Shown: piece by piece, positions 7,909 to 16,624 of the stretch | Layout of the letters: the number at the start of each line of letters is the position of its first letter | How positions within the stretch are numbered: the stretch's first letter is position 1 | Assembly: GCA_023428695.1 (NCBI GenBank) | Contig: JAEYWY010000002.1 | Location: 321,348 to 385,347 of the forward strand | Length of the DNA stretch: 64,000 nt | Origin: Bacteroidota bacterium | GTDB taxonomy: Bacteria; Bacteroidota; Bacteroidia; Cytophagales; Cyclobacteriaceae | Direction of reading: 5' to 3' | Notes under the pieces: model-generated | Database searches by the model: none | What the model was told of the DNA's origin: nothing | What the model saw: only the letters and a program-made list of their open reading frames with translations | Translations under genes and position numbers: made by a program

Positions 7909-8292
7909 CTAGTGCCGGATGCCGCACTCACGGCAGTACTTCATTTTGTGTGGGGGTCTCTTTTTTGGCTTGCGCTTATGGCCAAAGTAACTGGGATCGG
8001 AATATTGAGGCTTTTCCATTATGCGCGCGGCTTTCTCCCGTGCTTTGGCAACTGCGAGAACCCGGTCGTAATATTCTTTCTCAAGATCGCGACCGGTCTT
8101 TTGTACGACTTTCGTTTTCGATGATTTTGAAGTCCGTGATTTCGTCTCCTTTCGTTGTTCTCCCGGATGAAGGGACGAAGGGGTTTCACTATATGTCATC
8201 TCCCGGTCGTCCGGGTCTTGCTTTTGCGCCTGCGAAAAACCGGCAACAACGGCAAAGCAGACAAAGAAGGTTGTAAATGACAGCAGCTTCAT
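7909..8292 (-). CDS. Small secreted basic protein, function unknown
   Basis: A 127-residue protein with a clear signal peptide ('MKLLSFTTFFVCFAVVAGFSQAQ'-like, cleavage after about residue 22). The mature part is very rich in Lys, Arg, Ser and Thr, with a short helical segment 'YYDRVLAVAKAREKAARIM' and a basic C-terminus ending 'KMKYCRECGIRH', where two cysteines (CxxC) and a terminal His could bind metal or form a disulfide. A longer start at 8310 would put six residues before the signal peptide, so 8292 is preferred. It is a stand-alone leftward gene after the TPR gene. I do not recognise a family with a known role. Confidence 0.7.
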   Translation of the reverse strand: MKLLSFTTFFVCFAVVAGFSQAQKQDPDDREMTYSETPSSLHPGEQRKETKSRTSKSSKTKVVQKTGRDLEKEYYDRVLAVAKAREKAARIMEKPQYSDPSYFGHKRKPKKRPPHKMKYCRECGIRH

Positions 8293-8620
8293 ATTGACTC
8301 TAAACTGCATTTGATAAAGAAAATTGCCCGGGCTTCGATGAGTGGTCAGTAACGACGACCAAACCCATAAAAATGAAAATGCTCCGGAATCTCTTCCGAA
8401 GCAATTTTCGCACCTTTAACCCTAAACTTAATAGTATGTTAACCCTAATCCAAATGATGCTCTTTAAAGTCTGCCGGCGTGTTGGCTGGTGATGAGACCA
8501 GTTCAATTGCCAACTGACATTACAAAGATGTGGGGAAAATGCTCCCTGAAAAAAGTCTGATCGGGATTCAACTAATGCGTGTAAGATTCGATGCAAAAGT
8601 TCCGGAGAATCCATTGACGC
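8293..8620. other. Intergenic region with two hairpins, no gene seen
   Basis: This 328-bp stretch lies between the TPR gene and the small secreted protein. It holds a long hairpin (8376-8408) and a nested inverted repeat: GTTGGC (8481-8486) with GCCAAC (8509-8514), enclosing CTGGT/ACCAG (8486-8490/8497-8501). No open reading frame with convincing coding character and no exact -7 box was found. Confidence 0.5.
8376..8408 (-). terminator. Long hairpin, possible terminator of the TPR gene
   Basis: The left arm AAAATGCTCCGGAA pairs with TTCCGAAGCAATTTT across a TCTC loop, with one mismatch and one bulge. On the minus strand it is followed by a T-rich run, as in an intrinsic terminator. It is about 210 bp past the TPR stop and 84 bp before the next start, so it could also act in the leader of the small secreted protein. 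Confidence 0.4.
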
Positions 8621-11600
8621 CTACTTCTTGCAATATTGATCCAGTTGGAACCTCGCCTTGGCGTCACCCAGTTCAACAGCCTTTCGCCAGTCGAAGCAAG
8701 CTTTATCACGCTGTTCAATCTGGTAGTAGAAATTTCCTCTCTGTTTATAGTATGATGCATTTTTGGGTTCGAGTCGTATAGCCTCATCCAGGTCAGAGAT
8801 TCCGGCACCGTGATCATCGAGACCGGCGCGGCAGTTTGCCCTGTTATAGTATGCCAGCGCGTCATCAGGATTTGCCATGATCACCTGATTGTAATCCAGT
8901 AAAGCCCCTTCGAAGTCTTCCATTCCTTCCTTAATGAGCGCCCGATTAAAGCGTGCATCTATGTTCTTTGGTTCGATTTCGATCGCTTTGTTCAGATCCA
9001 GCACGGCAGCCTTCACATTGTCGATCCCAAGGTACGCACGCGCGCGATTGATATAGAGGGCCGCGGTGTTTTCACCCGCCTTGATTGCATTTTCGAAATC
9101 CTTGATAGCCTCGGCGAATGCTTCATCTTCCAACAGCATCAGCCCGCGCTTGTAGTATATTTCCTTATCATTTACGCCAGCTGTTATGACGCGGTCATAA
9201 TATTCGCGGGCAAGTGCAAACTTCTTCAGGGCATAGTAGTTTTCAGCCATATCGCGAAAGAGGTCCGGCGACGGTTTCGAAAGGAGTTTTTCCACTTCCC
9301 GGAAATCACGTGAAGCTTCTTCACGCTTATTGAGTTTGATATACGTTTGGGCGCGATTTTCAAACGCTTTTCCGTAGTCTGGTTTCCGCTTGACTGCCTC
9401 CGAAAAATCAGGTATCGCGGCACTGTAATTTTCGAGATTAAAATGCGCTTTACCACGGTTATTATATAAAACGGGGTCTCTCCAGCCAAGGGCGATGGCC
9501 TTGTCGTAATCCTCTACCGCTGCCTTATAGTTCGCAGCTACAAATCGAACGTCGCCGCGGTGAAACCACGCTGACCCGAGTTGAGGATCGGCACGAATCG
9601 CCTGATCGAAATCGGCCCCTGCGTCATCAAATTTTTTGGCGTCATAGCGGCAATGACCGCGCATGTCGTAGGCGATAGCGGTAGTTACCCCGTTATTGAT
9701 GGCCTTGTCAAGGTCGGGAAGGGCGTTGGGAAGGTCGCCCAGCAGGTACTTGCATTCACCCCGTTTGAAGTACAGGTCTGCATCGGTGATACCGGCCTCA
9801 ATTGCCTTTGACAGATCCTCTACTGCTTTATCATACGCTTTCAACTCAGCGTGCGAATATCCACGGTACGCATATGCGCGCGGCTCTTTGACTCCGCCAT
9901 CAATTGCTTTGGTGAGATCGGTAATTGCATTCTTGTGGTCTTTTGTTTCGTAGCGTGAATGACCCAGGAGGTACAGCTCTTCAGCACCGGCTTCATTTCG
10001 TGAAACGAGTATTGCGAGATCCATGATCGCGGCGGCATAGTCTTTCAACTCGTGACGCGCCTTACTGCGATTCTTCAATGCCTGTGCATAGTCTGACTTA
10101 ATTGTTAACGCCCGATCAAAATCGGGAATCGACTCGGCAACCTGGCCTCCATTGAGTTTAGCCTTCCCACGATTATTGTAGATGATCTCATCATTTGCAC
10201 CCGCTTTGATAGCGCGGTCATAGCTATCGATCGCGCCGGTAAAATCGTTCTTGCGAAAACGTGCATTTCCCAACTGAAAGAGAACGTCCTTGTTCGTGGT
10301 GTTAAGCGTCACAGCCTTTTCCAGGTACGGGAATGCATCATCATCTTTCTTAAGTACAATGTGCGAAAGCGCGAGTTTCTCAGTCACATCCAGATCCGCT
10401 GAAAAATTACCCTCAACTTTCTTCAGGTCAGCGATAGCTGCCGTGTGATTGTTTTCAGCATAATATGATTTGCCACGGACAAGAAACAATTCCGGTTCTT
10501 TTTCGCCAGCAGTTTCGGCGGATGTCAGCGCTGTGATCGCACCCTTATGGTCATCGGCTCCAGCTCGCACGTACCCGGCGTAAAGGAGAACTTTTGGATC
10601 TTTAGAACCTCCTTTGATTGCAGCGTCGAGATGTTTTCCAGCCTTTGTGTTATCCTTTATCTGCCAGGCCGAAATACCCATCATGCCAAATGTTTCCGCA
10701 GAGGCGGATTCCTGCGGAACTTTTTCAAGATCTGCGAGGGCGCCCTCATAATTCTTCATGGCAAACCGCGCCCTGCCGCGACCGTTGAACGCATCCGTTA
10801 ATGTCGCATTAAGCTGAAGGGCTTTGTCAAAATCCGGAATGGAACCCTGCGCGTCACCCGACTCCAGACGTGAATGACCACGCAAATTAAACAGTGAAGC
10901 ATCCTTAGATTCGGATGCGCGAATTGCTTCGTCAAGATTCTTGATTGCGCCGCTGTAGTCGCGTTTCGAAAACTTGATTCTTGCGAGGTTACCAAATGAT
11001 TCCGCATCCGACTGTCCCGCTGCAATCGCTTTTTCAAGATCCTGGTGCGCGCCATCAAAATTCTTTTGGTAGTACATGGCGTTACCGCGCGCGCTGAAGA
11101 CCTCCTTGCCGGTAGCACCCGCCTTAACAGCGCCGTCAAGAGCCGTGACAGCTTCCGTGTAATTCTTGCCTTGGAACTGGCAAAGCCCGGCCTGCGTGTA
11201 CACTTCCTTGTCGCTGGCTCCAAGCGAAATTGCTGCTGAAAGATGTTTTACTGCGTCTGCACAGTTGCCCAATGTGGCATTACTCAGACCAAGCATTTTG
11301 TACGTGTCTTGATCTTTTGCTCCTTTATCCAAAGCTTGTTTAAGAAATTCCGCGGCCGCCCTGTAATCTTTTAGCTGATACTTTGAAGTACCTGCACGTT
11401 GGAAAAACTCAACATCGGCTCTTCCTCCCGCAATGAGTTTCTGATAGTCTTCTGCAGCTTCTGCATATTTGTCCGAGACGAAATTTGTTTCCGCCCGATT
11501 TTCCAGCGCTTTTTGAAAATCAGGACGAAGCTGCAATGCCTTGTCAAAGTCGGGAATTGCTCCTGCGTAGTCCTTATTGTTAGCCTTCGCTTTACCACGA

Positions 11601-12814
11601 TTGTTAAAAAGAATCGGATCTGAGACGCCACCATTAACGGCCTGATCATAATGTTTTATCGCGCCATTGAAATCCTGCTTCATGAACTTGAGATCTCCCA
11701 GCGTCTTGAATACTGCGGGATCATTCCACCCCAGGGAAACAGCTTTCTCAAGATCTTTTAACGCGTTGTCATGATCCTTCTGCGCGAACTCAGCATCACC
11801 CTTATAAAAGAATACATCCTTTGAGTTAGCACCAGCGGCAACGGCGCGGTCGAGCGTCGCGATACTTCCCTTCTTGTCGTCGTTTTTGTACTGGCAAACG
11901 CCTAGTGCATAGAGTACATCTTTATCGGCAGAACCAAGTGAAACCGCGGCGGCAAGACTTTTTGCTGCTTCCGCACAGTTTTTATTATTGGCATGACTCA
12001 GTCCATGCATCGTGAATACAGATTTTTCACGAATTCCTTTTGCGATAACCTGATCAAATGCAGATGCGGCGCCAGTGTAGTCCGCGAGTTTGTACTTCGC
12101 CTCACCGACACGCGACAAGATTTCTACATCATTTCGCCCGGATGCTATCAGTTTTTCATAGTCGGAAATACTCCCCTTCCAGTCGCTGGTAAGAAAACGA
12201 ACATCGGCTCTGTTTTCGGTAGCCTTATCGTAGTTCGGCTTCAGTTCAAGAGCTTTGTCGAAGTCAGGCAGGGCAAGTTTGTACTCCTTCATCATCGTTT
12301 TCGCCTTACCCCTGTTGTTGTAAAGAATGGCATTGTTATTCTCGCCCCCGGCGATGGCCTTGTCGTACCACGTTATCGCTTCACGATAGTTCTCGAGACG
12401 AAACTTTGCGTTGCCGAGATTGCCCAGCGTGGACGGAGTTGTGACACCCATTCCGACTGCCTTCTCGAGGTCAGAAGCTGCACCCTGAAAATCATCAAGA
12501 AAATACCGCGTGTTGCCACGGCTTTCGTACAATTCTGCCGAATGGATGCGTGACTTAACAGCTTCGTCAAGATCGGTCTTCGCCTTGTTGTATTCTTTCA
12601 GGTTATAATATGCAAGGCCACGCTTTGCGTAGACCTCTTTATTCGGAAATCCATTGTCGATGAGCTTTGTAAATTGACTTGTCGCTCCCGCAAAGTCACC
12701 CTGTTTCAGGGCCTGATTCGCGGCCTCCCATTGGACCTGCATGAGGCTGTCAGGCTTTTGTGCCTGTGCAATGGAGAAGCTGAGAACGAGTAATATTAAT
12801 ACCGTGTACCGCAT
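8621..12814 (-). CDS. Very long secreted TPR-repeat protein
   Basis: A 1397-residue protein with a signal peptide (residues 1-19, 'VLSFSIAQAQ') followed almost entirely by about 40 tetratricopeptide repeats of about 34 residues each. It should form a long superhelical solenoid in the periplasm or at the cell surface, used for protein binding. The TPRs are arranged in a higher-order unit of seven: the marker 'NNRGKAK' or a variant begins at residues 164, 402, 641, 878 and 1116, i.e. spacings of 238, 239, 237 and 238 residues. Cysteines occur at fixed places in some units ('NKNCAEA', 'LGNCADA'). It is a single gene with its own -7 box. The partner is unknown. Confidence 0.9.
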   Translation of the reverse strand: MRYTVLILLVLSFSIAQAQKPDSLMQVQWEAANQALKQGDFAGATSQFTKLIDNGFPNKEVYAKRGLAYYNLKEYNKAKTDLDEAVKSRIHSAELYESRGNTRYFLDDFQGAASDLEKAVGMGVTTPSTLGNLGNAKFRLENYREAITWYDKAIAGGENNNAILYNNRGKAKTMMKEYKLALPDFDKALELKPNYDKATENRADVRFLTSDWKGSISDYEKLIASGRNDVEILSRVGEAKYKLADYTGAASAFDQVIAKGIREKSVFTMHGLSHANNKNCAEAAKSLAAAVSLGSADKDVLYALGVCQYKNDDKKGSIATLDRAVAAGANSKDVFFYKGDAEFAQKDHDNALKDLEKAVSLGWNDPAVFKTLGDLKFMKQDFNGAIKHYDQAVNGGVSDPILFNNRGKAKANNKDYAGAIPDFDKALQLRPDFQKALENRAETNFVSDKYAEAAEDYQKLIAGGRADVEFFQRAGTSKYQLKDYRAAAEFLKQALDKGAKDQDTYKMLGLSNATLGNCADAVKHLSAAISLGASDKEVYTQAGLCQFQGKNYTEAVTALDGAVKAGATGKEVFSARGNAMYYQKNFDGAHQDLEKAIAAGQSDAESFGNLARIKFSKRDYSGAIKNLDEAIRASESKDASLFNLRGHSRLESGDAQGSIPDFDKALQLNATLTDAFNGRGRARFAMKNYEGALADLEKVPQESASAETFGMMGISAWQIKDNTKAGKHLDAAIKGGSKDPKVLLYAGYVRAGADDHKGAITALTSAETAGEKEPELFLVRGKSYYAENNHTAAIADLKKVEGNFSADLDVTEKLALSHIVLKKDDDAFPYLEKAVTLNTTNKDVLFQLGNARFRKNDFTGAIDSYDRAIKAGANDEIIYNNRGKAKLNGGQVAESIPDFDRALTIKSDYAQALKNRSKARHELKDYAAAIMDLAILVSRNEAGAEELYLLGHSRYETKDHKNAITDLTKAIDGGVKEPRAYAYRGYSHAELKAYDKAVEDLSKAIEAGITDADLYFKRGECKYLLGDLPNALPDLDKAINNGVTTAIAYDMRGHCRYDAKKFDDAGADFDQAIRADPQLGSAWFHRGDVRFVAANYKAAVEDYDKAIALGWRDPVLYNNRGKAHFNLENYSAAIPDFSEAVKRKPDYGKAFENRAQTYIKLNKREEASRDFREVEKLLSKPSPDLFRDMAENYYALKKFALAREYYDRVITAGVNDKEIYYKRGLMLLEDEAFAEAIKDFENAIKAGENTAALYINRARAYLGIDNVKAAVLDLNKAIEIEPKNIDARFNRALIKEGMEDFEGALLDYNQVIMANPDDALAYYNRANCRAGLDDHGAGISDLDEAIRLEPKNASYYKQRGNFYYQIEQRDKACFDWRKAVELGDAKARFQLDQYCKK

Positions 12815-12833
12815 AGTCAGATGAGTGAGTAGA

Positions 12834-12841
12834 CAAAGGTA
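12834..12841 (-). promoter_or_regulatory. -7 box (TACCTTTG) of the TPR gene
   Basis: An exact TAnnTTTG match on the minus strand, 20 bp upstream of the TPR start codon. A -33 TTG is not evident. Confidence 0.55.
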
Positions 12842-12925
12842 TTAAAATCGACTTTTTTCGCGGTTGAATGACACCCGATATATTACATGAATACAGGCAT
12901 CGCAAAAAAGCGCAGTCTATTTCAA

Positions 12926-13702
12926 CTATTTTCTCACGATTAACAGAAGATCCAGCGCATCCTCCGTGTCGTTAACCTGAATGTAATCCTCGTGACGAAT
13001 GTCCAAAACGAGTGAATTGTTTCCCTTGTGAAGCTTGTTGCGGTTCCAGCGATTCAGAATTTCGTAAGGGATACGCAGCAACGCAGCGGGAAGGCGATAC
13101 TGCAGTTTGAAAACATCAAAACGCGTGATCTTTTCGACAGCTTTCTTATTCTGTTCGTAGTAGGCCATAACTTTTGCGTTTCCGGATATCCCTTTTAGTT
13201 CAACCCGTGGAAAAATTCCGGTAGCGAGGCCCCTGAGTTCCGCCGGCAAATACTCGCGCACGTGCCAGGGATTCCGCGTAAGCGACATAGCCCGGTTTGG
13301 GGTGGTAATCATGGCCGTACCTCCGGGCCGCAGCACACGGTGAATTTCCTGAAGGAAGAGCCTGTCATCCCTGATGTGCTCAATTACCTGAAAACTGACT
13401 ATCGTGTCGAAAGAGTTATCGGCGACTCCATCCAGCGGCGGGATGTTCATGGCGCGAAATGTGACTTCGGGAAACTGGCTCTTCAACTGGTCCGGAATCG
13501 CATCAAGCTTGTCCACCGCCATAAAGGTCTTCGCTTTGGGGACCAGGAGTTGCAGTCCCCGACCTTCTCCACAACCGATCTCAAGTACGTCGCCATTAAT
13601 GTAGTTTTCGGCAATAATGTACGCTTTGAATAATCGTTGATGAATTGGATTGTCTGACGGGATGTCCTCACTCGTGATTTCCGTCGTGTAAATCTTCGCC
13701 AT
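12926..13702 (-). CDS. Class I SAM-dependent methyltransferase
   Basis: A 258-residue cytoplasmic protein with the Rossmann methyltransferase signature: motif I 'VLEIGCGEGRGL' near residues 43-54, an acidic end of strand 2 ('FMAVDKLD'), the post-motif 'FDTIVSFQVIEHI' and 'EIHRVLRPGGTAMITTPN'. This layout is typical of methyltransferases of the UbiE/type-11 kind, whose substrates vary widely. The ATG at 13702 is chosen over one nine codons upstream because the protein 'MAKIYTTEI' starts a good N-terminus and the upstream codons overlap a -7 box. Neighbours do not point to a substrate. Confidence 0.85.
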   Translation of the reverse strand: MAKIYTTEITSEDIPSDNPIHQRLFKAYIIAENYINGDVLEIGCGEGRGLQLLVPKAKTFMAVDKLDAIPDQLKSQFPEVTFRAMNIPPLDGVADNSFDTIVSFQVIEHIRDDRLFLQEIHRVLRPGGTAMITTPNRAMSLTRNPWHVREYLPAELRGLATGIFPRVELKGISGNAKVMAYYEQNKKAVEKITRFDVFKLQYRLPAALLRIPYEILNRWNRNKLHKGNNSLVLDIRHEDYIQVNDTEDALDLLLIVRK

Positions 13703-13710
13703 GATGGGCG

Positions 13711-13718
13711 CAAAAATA
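13711..13718 (-). promoter_or_regulatory. Candidate -7 box (TATTTTTG) for the methyltransferase
   Basis: An exact consensus match ending 8 bp before the chosen start codon, which would give a nearly leaderless transcript. No -33 TTG is seen at the right distance, so support is moderate. Confidence 0.35.
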
Positions 13719-13845
13719 CGCAATGACACAGGGAAACGGGAACCAGATGCAAAATTAAAACGTCAAACCGAAGGACAATTCGCAGGAAGTTAACAACAGA
13801 CGGTTGCGCAGTTTTCAAAAACCTTATGTAATTTTCAAAATTCAT

Positions 13846-14997
13846 ATGCGAGTTCTCAGTTTTTTCTTATGTATCGCCGCGTTGTTTGCCCAGGGTCAGG
13901 CATTGCGCGACGTGAACTACAGTTACCTGTATGACGAGTCAGCACCTGTGCGACTCCAATTCAAAACGGTACGTGATACCACATCGTGGACCACGTATTA
14001 CAGTGTGCAGCTCACTGACGTCGCCCAGGATCCGGGAATTTTTGAGGTGAAGTTTGAGACGCGAAAGAATCTTTATGAGAAATCCGGATCGCCTGTTCCT
14101 GAACAGAACATAACCCGAAAGGACCGATTCTCAGGAAGTGTGACCCTCGAACGCACTGATCAACCTCAGGTATTGCTCGCGCATGCCATCAATTCCGAAC
14201 GGAAAACGGTGTGGTATTTCTATACTATCCTCCAGCCCAGGCACCCCGTAACCACACTTGTCGAAGTCAGCGGAAAACCGCTAGTCAGCACCTACATCAA
14301 CGTACCTGATACCCTGATCGTGGCTGCAACTTCCAGGCAAATCGTTTCATATTACAATGACAAGTTTCCGCCGGCACCCCTGCCTTTTTCGGAAAAGCTT
14401 GGTCCCGTATCAAAGGGAATGCGTGTAGACTCTTCGTACTCTGTACTACCTGCACAACCCTTCATCGCCGACCAAAACGGTTTGTACCTGATTCAGTCGG
14501 ACACGATGAAAAATGAAGGATTTGTCTTTCGTGCTCAGGATGACTATCCGCGTTATAGCAGACTTCAAAACGTAGCTGAGCCATTCGTCTATATCTGTAC
14601 GCGGCAGGAATACCAGAAGATCAGGGAAGCAATGGATGACAAGAAGGCATTTGATCGTGTAATCCTTAGTATAACGCGGGACCAGGAACGCGCCAAGAAA
14701 CTTATCCGATCGTATTTCCGAAGAGTTGAAATGGCCAATGCGTTATTTACGTCGTACAAGGAAGGCTGGAAGACGGATCGCGGAATGATCTACATAATAT
14801 TCGGACCACCGGATGAGGTGTTTCGTTTTAATGACCGCGAAGTCTGGAACTACAAAATCATCAAGCAGGGATTATCGTTTGATTTTGCACATTCTCCGTC
14901 GTTGTTCGACCCGGATAACTTTGTTCTTGTCCGAAGCAAGAAGTACACAGAAACGTGGTACCAAATGATTGATATGTGGAGGAACGCGAGGTTTTGA
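13846..14997 (+). CDS. GWxTD domain-containing secreted protein
   Basis: A 383-residue protein with a signal peptide ('MRVLSFFLCIAALFAQG'). The name-giving motif is at residues 307-311 ('GWKTD'), followed by 'RGMIYIIFGPPDEVFRF' and 'EVWNYKI', all typical of the GWxTD domain, whose function is not established. The N-terminal two thirds look beta-rich, as in a periplasmic or surface protein. The ATG at 13846 is chosen because it starts the signal peptide; an upstream in-frame start adds 14 residues that do not fit. Its stop is 25 bp before rsmI, so the two are likely co-transcribed, without an obvious functional link. Confidence 0.85.
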   Translation: MRVLSFFLCIAALFAQGQALRDVNYSYLYDESAPVRLQFKTVRDTTSWTTYYSVQLTDVAQDPGIFEVKFETRKNLYEKSGSPVPEQNITRKDRFSGSVTLERTDQPQVLLAHAINSERKTVWYFYTILQPRHPVTTLVEVSGKPLVSTYINVPDTLIVAATSRQIVSYYNDKFPPAPLPFSEKLGPVSKGMRVDSSYSVLPAQPFIADQNGLYLIQSDTMKNEGFVFRAQDDYPRYSRLQNVAEPFVYICTRQEYQKIREAMDDKKAFDRVILSITRDQERAKKLIRSYFRRVEMANALFTSYKEGWKTDRGMIYIIFGPPDEVFRFNDREVWNYKIIKQGLSFDFAHSPSLFDPDNFVLVRSKKYTETWYQMIDMWRNARF

Positions 14998-15022
14998 TCC
15001 ATCATTCTTGTCCACTCCTGCG

Positions 15023-15739
15023 ATGAGCGTGCACCTTTATATCGTTCCTACTCCAATCGGCAATCTCGGCGACATCACACTACGTGCGCTTGACGTTTTG
15101 CGGTCAGTGTCTCTTGTCCTGGCCGAAGACACAAGAACGTCAGGGTTTCTGTTGCAGCATTACGAGATTAAGAAACCGCTCCAAAGCTTTCACAGCTTCA
15201 ACGAACATCAATTGGTTGAGAAACTCGTCGAACGGATGAAGAGCGGCGAAACAATGGCATTGGTGAGCGATGCCGGAACTCCGGGAATATCTGATCCCGG
15301 TTTCCTGATCATTCGCGCGGCACTTCGCGAGGGACTTGTCGTACAATGCCTGCCTGGCCCAACGGCCTTCGTACCTGCATTGGTGCAGTCTGGTCTTCCG
15401 TGTAACCGATTCGTTTTCGAAGGCTTCCTTCCCCACAAAAAGGGCAGGCAAACGGCGTTGCAGCGATTGAAGTCAGAGCCACGAACAATGATCTTCTATG
15501 AATCACCCTATCGGATTATTAAAACGATACAGCAGTTCAAAGAGGTTTTTGGTGCAGATCGACTGATCTCGGTGTCGCGTGAACTTTCCAAAAAGTTTGA
15601 AGAAACCGTCAATGGTACGATTTCCTTTGTGGAGGAACACTTCAAGGGCAAAGACATAAAAGGCGAGTTTGTTATTGTTGTAGCTGGTACCGACTACCAT
15701 CAGGACAATGAAATGAACGTTGAAGAGGAAGACCACTAA
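15023..15739 (+). CDS. rsmI: 16S rRNA (cytidine(1402)-2'-O)-methyltransferase
   Basis: A 238-residue tetrapyrrole-methylase-fold enzyme that methylates the ribose of C1402 in 16S rRNA, using SAM. Diagnostic stretches: 'YIVPTPIGNLGDITLRALDVL' at the N-terminus, 'LAEDTRTS', 'SDAGTPGISDPGF', 'CLPGPTAFVPALVQSGLP' and 'FEGFLPHKKGRQ'. The start at 15023 gives the canonical N-terminus; an upstream start at 14969 would overlap the GWxTD gene. The C-terminus after 'GEFVIVVAG' is short, as is common in this phylum. Confidence 0.95.
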   Translation: MSVHLYIVPTPIGNLGDITLRALDVLRSVSLVLAEDTRTSGFLLQHYEIKKPLQSFHSFNEHQLVEKLVERMKSGETMALVSDAGTPGISDPGFLIIRAALREGLVVQCLPGPTAFVPALVQSGLPCNRFVFEGFLPHKKGRQTALQRLKSEPRTMIFYESPYRIIKTIQQFKEVFGADRLISVSRELSKKFEETVNGTISFVEEHFKGKDIKGEFVIVVAGTDYHQDNEMNVEEEDH

Positions 15740-15799
15740 TCGAACTTTTGGTTGCACGAATGATAAAGCAAGTCTTATCTTGAGACAATAATAAAGGGT

Positions 15800-16597
15800 A
15801 TGGATCTGCAGCGAATTACAGAAAGCGTTATAGGGTTATGCGAAGAAACCGGTGCGTTCATCCGGAAGGAGGCGGAGCACTTCGATCTTTCGCGGGTCGA
15901 ACAGAAAACGAAGTTCAACAATCTCGTTTCCTATGTCGACAAAGAGGCTGAGCAAAAACTCGTCGCGGGGCTTCGGAAAATAATTCCCGACGCAGCATTC
16001 ATAACAGAAGAAGGCACGGTTGAACAGTCAGCAAAAGCCGAGTTGCACTGGATCATCGATCCGCTCGACGGCACAACCAATTACCTGCACGGCTTCCCGG
16101 TATACGCCATAAGCGTTGCGCTCACAAGAAACCTCAAACCGATCGTCGGAGTAATTTATCAGGTGGTAACGAATGAAGCATTTTGCGCGTGGGAGGGTGG
16201 TGCATCATACTGCAACGGGAAGCCTATCCATGTTTCAGATATTCCCGCGATCAGCGAAGCGCTGCTTGCAACAGGGTTTCCGTACCACAAGTCGGCTAAA
16301 GCAGACGCTTACCTGGATATCATCAAAGAGTTTCTCGACAATACACATGGTATTCGGAGGCTTGGCAGTGCGGCGATTGATCTCGCCTATGTGGCATGCG
16401 GCCGCCTCGAAGGATTTTTTGAATACAATCTCAATCCCTGGGACGTTGCCGCCGGAGTACTAATCGTTGAATGTGCCGGTGGAAAGGTCAGCGATTTCTC
16501 GGGCGATAATAACATCTTGTTCGGAAAAGAACTTTGCGCATCTAACAGCAAGATCCAGGCTGATATGCTCGCAATCATCCAAAAGCACTGGAACTAA
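15800..16597 (+). CDS. suhB: Inositol monophosphatase family protein
   Basis: A 265-residue magnesium-dependent sugar-phosphate phosphatase. The metal-binding motifs are all present: 'ITEEGT' near residue 72, 'WIIDPLDGTTNYLHGF' near 89-104 and 'WDVAAGVLIVECAGG' near 214-228. Length is normal for the family (250-270). SuhB-type enzymes dephosphorylate myo-inositol-1-phosphate and related substrates, and SuhB of E. coli also acts with ribosomal RNA transcription; which applies here cannot be read from the sequence. It lies between rsmI and an M16 protease on the same strand with short gaps. Confidence 0.9.
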   Translation: MDLQRITESVIGLCEETGAFIRKEAEHFDLSRVEQKTKFNNLVSYVDKEAEQKLVAGLRKIIPDAAFITEEGTVEQSAKAELHWIIDPLDGTTNYLHGFPVYAISVALTRNLKPIVGVIYQVVTNEAFCAWEGGASYCNGKPIHVSDIPAISEALLATGFPYHKSAKADAYLDIIKEFLDNTHGIRRLGSAAIDLAYVACGRLEGFFEYNLNPWDVAAGVLIVECAGGKVSDFSGDNNILFGKELCASNSKIQADMLAIIQKHWN

Positions 16598-16624
16598 GAT
16601 CCAAGACATAAACACTCACGTATC

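Noticed and set aside
12373..12570. Numerous open frames on both strands inside the TPR gene
   Set aside because: They follow the repeat structure of the real gene, have no start signals and no protein features of their own.
8621..12814. DNA-level tandem repeats (CRISPR-like or satellite) in the TPR gene
   Set aside because: Repetition is at protein level with diverged codons; no identical short repeats with unique spacers are present.
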